Origin: Nocardia xishanensis NBRC 101358
GTDB taxonomy: Bacteria > Actinomycetota > Actinomycetes > Mycobacteriales > Mycobacteriaceae
NCBI RefSeq assembly: GCF_001613365.1
Contig: NZ_BDCF01000002.1
Coordinates: 310,001 to 374,000, forward strand
Direction: 5' to 3'
DNA: 64,000 nucleotides
Position 1 is the first letter of the stretch. Each line of letters begins with the position of its first letter. The notes beneath the pieces are model-generated. The model searched no databases, was not told the DNA's origin, and saw only the letters and a list, made by a program, of their open reading frames with translations. Of the stretch, positions 62,144 through 64,000 are shown piece after piece. The translations under genes and the position numbers were made by a program.

Positions 62144-62630
62144 TTATCGAGGGCTTCGTGAATCGGCGAGCGGGGCGTCGCGGTCGTGGTGCGGGACCAC
62201 GACGTCATCGGCGACCTCGGCCGAGCCAGGGTAGAGAACTCCGACCAGTGCGAGTCCAATTGCGCCGCCGATGATTTGGGCGGCGGTGAAGGCGGGCGCG
62301 GACGTGGGAGCTATTCCGGCGAAGGTGTCGGAGAAGATCCGCCGGATCGTGACCGCGGGATTGGCGAAGGAGGTGGATGAGGTGAACCAGTAGGCCGCGC
62401 CGATCGCGCCGATGACCGCGCCGCCGGTCTGCGCGAGGGTGTAGACGCCCAGCTCGGCGACGGTCAACCCGATGTGGCGCCGATGACCGGCCAGCCAGTC
62501 CGCCGCCGAGACGACCGGGTTGAAATGCGCGCCGGAGACCGGCCCGAAGACCAGGATCAACGCCGCGAGCCCGAACACCGTCGCCGTGGAGTTCTCCAGC
62601 AGCTGCAACCCGACGTTGCCGGGAGGCCGG
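62144..62630 (-). pseudogene. N-truncated aquaporin (MIP family), ars-locus type
   Basis: About 160 residues of a MIP channel: NVGLQLLENSTATVFGLAAL, first NPA-like motif SGAHFNPVVS, and second NPA in SFANPAVTIRR; these match the AqpZ/AqpS-like proteins linked to arsenic operons. The first transmembrane helix and start are lost; the coding sequence emerges directly behind the cadI/arsI stop. A longer open frame overlapping cadI is not hydrophobic and is unlikely to be translated as aquaporin. Probably non-functional. Confidence 0.6.
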
Positions 62631-62634
62631 CAGC

Positions 62635-63150
62635 TCAGGCGCAGCAGGACGCGCCGGACGCCTTCGCCTCGGCTTTGGCGGCGCTGCCACAGCAGGCGTC
62701 CTCGGCGGCAGCCTCTTCGGCGGTGCCGCAGCAAACCTGCACGGCCTCGTCGGCGGTTGCGGGTTGGGGTGCGGCGCCGAAGGTCTCGCTGTCGGCCAGG
62801 ACGGTGTAGACCTCCCAGCGTTCGGCGTCGGGGCCGCTGACCCACACCTTGTCCTGGGTGGCGAAACAACAGGTGGTCGCGATCTGCTCCTCGGTGAACA
62901 ACCCAGCCTGCGAGAGCCGGGCGATCTCGGCGTGAACCCGCTCGGAGGTCTCCACCTCGACACCGAGGTGGTTGACACTGCCGCCGTGCCCGGGGTTCTC
63001 GATCAGTACGAGCTTGAGCGCCGGTTCGGCGATCGCGAAGTTGGCGTAGCCCGGCTTGCGCTTGGCCGGGGCGGTGTCGAACAGGGTCGAGTAGAACGCG
63101 ACGGCCTGCTCGAGATCGTCGACATTGAGGGCGAGCTGGACGCGAGACAT
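62635..63150 (-). CDS. ArsI/CadI-family VOC protein
   Basis: 171 residues from ATG 63150, with GGAGGTAAT upstream. A single VOC domain: VQLALNVDDLEQAVAFYSTL, VNHLGVEVETSERVHAEIAR, and the CC pair in QIATTCCFATQDKVWV, the vicinal cysteines that bind trivalent organoarsenical in ArsI C-As lyases. The C-terminal tail has further Cys pairs (VCCG, ACCG, SCCA) after an Ala/Glu-rich linker. It cleaves C-As bonds of organoarsenicals or responds to cadmium, divergent from its arsR regulator. Confidence 0.88.
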   Translation of the reverse strand: MSRVQLALNVDDLEQAVAFYSTLFDTAPAKRKPGYANFAIAEPALKLVLIENPGHGGSVNHLGVEVETSERVHAEIARLSQAGLFTEEQIATTCCFATQDKVWVSGPDAERWEVYTVLADSETFGAAPQPATADEAVQVCCGTAEEAAAEDACCGSAAKAEAKASGASCCA

Positions 63151-63170
63151 GACATTACCTCCGGTTGTGT

Positions 63171-63180
63171 GACATATATC
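63171..63180. promoter_or_regulatory. ArsR operator, cadI side
   Basis: GACATATATC, a variant of the palindrome GACATATGTC at 63215; located 21 bases before the cadI/arsI start. Confidence 0.5.
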
Positions 63181-63214
63181 GAAGAGCTGACACCACGAAG
63201 TCTGCCACCTTTTC

Positions 63215-63224
63215 GACATATGTC
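63215..63224. promoter_or_regulatory. ArsR operator, arsR side
   Basis: Perfect palindrome GACATATGTC within TTCGACATATGTCAA, 25 bases before the arsR start. Together with 63171 it forms a divergent operator pair. Confidence 0.6.
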
Positions 63225-63248
63225 AACACACTCGGTAGAGTGAATTCC

Positions 63249-63608
63249 ATGCCGAAGACCTTGCCCGTGATCGATATGTCCGCTCCGGTGTGCTGCGCCC
63301 CGGTGGCCGCCACCCCGGTCGATGAAGACGCCGCGCTCGCGGTGGCACTGCGACTCAAAGCCATCGCCGACCCGGTGCGAGTACGTCTGCTGTCGCTGCT
63401 GCTCACCAGCCCGGCAGGGGAAGAAAACGGCGGTGACCTCGCCACCGCGGTCGGACTGGGCGAATCGACGGTGAGCCACCACCTGACCCAGCTGCGCAAC
63501 GCCGGACTCGTCGCCTCCGAACGGCGCGGGATGAACACCTTCCACTCCGCCCGCCGTGACGCACTCGCGGCACTGTGCGTGGTCCTCGACCCGAATTGCT
63601 GCCGCTGA
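63249..63608 (+). CDS. arsR: ArsR/SmtB-family metalloregulator
   Basis: 119 residues from ATG 63249. Winged HTH with ADPVRVRLLSLLL, then LATAVGLGESTVSHHLTQLR as recognition helix and ERRGMNTFHSARRD wing. Cys pairs near both ends (PVCCAPV and NCCR) are plausible As(III) ligands, as in ArsR types with non-helix binding sites. It is divergent from cadI/arsI and should repress it through the GACATATGTC sites until arsenic or a related metalloid binds. Confidence 0.9.
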   Translation: MPKTLPVIDMSAPVCCAPVAATPVDEDAALAVALRLKAIADPVRVRLLSLLLTSPAGEENGGDLATAVGLGESTVSHHLTQLRNAGLVASERRGMNTFHSARRDALAALCVVLDPNCCR

Positions 63609-63631
63609 AGGCGTCCTCCGGACCAGCACGA

Positions 63632-64000
63632 CTACGGGTTCATCGCGCTGCTTCGCATCACCTGAGCGCGGCGGGTGAGCCAGGCATCCAGCGACCAGCG
63701 GCCGGGCCCGGCCCACACCAGGAAGATCAGCCCGAGCAACATCGCGAAATCCGTACGGGCGTCGTGCGCCATCCCCCAAAAACCCTGCACGCCCTGGAAC
63801 CCACCTGGTCGCAGCTCTCGCAGCTTGGTCAGCACGATCGCCAAGCTGATATCGACGAGCAGCGGCAGCGCCGCCAGCCGAGTCAGCAGACCGATGACGA
63901 TCAAAGCGCCGCAGACGATTTCGACGACACCGTCGAAGTAGGCGAAGAACGTGGGCGCCGGTATCCCGATCTTGTCGAACCGGCCCGGCCCCAGCTTGTC
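63632..64000 (-). CDS. DoxX-family membrane protein (partial, runs off window)
   Basis: The visible C-terminal 122 residues carry three hydrophobic helices (FAYFDGVVEIVCGALIVIGL, LAALPLLVDISLAIVLTK, FAMLLGLIFLVWAGPG) of the DoxX/thiosulfate:quinone oxidoreductase DoxD-like family; the 5' part lies beyond 64000. Function in actinobacteria is linked to membrane redox and sulfur/ROS stress. Ends 23 bases after the arsR stop in convergent orientation. Confidence 0.78.
   Translation of the reverse strand, partial: DKLGPGRFDKIGIPAPTFFAYFDGVVEIVCGALIVIGLLTRLAALPLLVDISLAIVLTKLRELRPGGFQGVQGFWGMAHDARTDFAMLLGLIFLVWAGPGRWSLDAWLTRRAQVMRSSAMNP

Noticed and set aside
62631..62869. Longer start for the aquaporin overlapping cadI/arsI
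   Set aside because: The added sequence is Arg/Gly-rich and not membrane-like; the true first helix is missing.
1..64000. Mobile elements, prophage or integrated plasmid
   Set aside because: No transposase, integrase, terminal repeats or tRNA target duplication seen; GC and codon use look uniform by eye.
1..64000. CRISPR arrays, tRNA, rRNA or riboswitches
   Set aside because: No regularly spaced repeats and no recognisable cloverleaf or rRNA signature sequence; a covariance-model scan would be decisive for small RNAs.

Overview
High-GC actinobacterial chromosome, most likely Nocardia or a close mycolic-acid relative. The grounds are the GC-biased third codon positions, frequent GTG/TTG starts, many TetR regulators, several acyl-CoA dehydrogenases with a phosphotransferase and a MaoC dehydratase, a double-MerR (TioE-like) regulator and an ArsR/CadI-type arsenic locus. 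No rRNA, tRNA, IS element, integrase or CRISPR array was seen. The species call is inference.

Layout. 0-11 kb: a coupled pair of MutS-like ATPases, a P-loop kinase-like protein, a thermonuclease-like protein, a GNAT acetyltransferase, a metallo-beta-lactamase-fold hydrolase, then a two-component system (LuxR-type regulator and histidine kinase) divergent from an FtsX/ABC exporter. 11-24 kb: a Baeyer-Villiger-type monooxygenase, SnoaL/TetR/VTT genes, a TioE-like regulator, a SMI1-like protein, a tandem-duplicated membrane protein, an HD protein, a flavin amine oxidase, an L,D-transpeptidase, an AraC regulator, a quinone oxidoreductase and a TauD dioxygenase. Gene debris lies between them.

24.7-55.7 kb is the core: a beta-oxidation-like catabolic island. 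It holds three acyl-CoA dehydrogenases, an ACAD11-like phosphotransferase, a MaoC hydratase, two enoyl-CoA hydratases, a thiolase, several SDR/MDR oxidoreductases, thioesterase-, HAD- and aldolase-like accessory enzymes, a complete oligopeptide-type ABC importer, an acyl-CoA ligase and a phosphotriesterase-like hydrolase (candidate lactonase). Ten copies of one imperfect 22-bp palindrome (TTGAATCyGACGTCAAaTTCAA) sit in front of nearly every transcription unit, including all three TetR genes or their operons. This looks like one dedicated regulon. The gene set suggests import of an acyl or lactone-type substrate, ring opening, CoA activation, removal of a 4-hydroxy group through a phosphorylated intermediate, and beta-oxidation. 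The substrate is unknown and the pathway is inference.

55.7-64 kb: an uncharacterised membrane protein, a VOC protein, a glycosidase-like protein divergent from a TetR across a perfect inverted repeat, an uncharacterised protein, an O-methyltransferase-type SAM enzyme, and an arsenic locus in which arsR and cadI/arsI look intact while the aquaporin and arsC are truncated. A DoxX-family gene runs off the right edge. The debris (oxygenase, FAH/TetR, kinase, arsC, aquaporin, peptidoglycan-binding remnants) indicates ongoing gene loss by internal deletion around an intact core.
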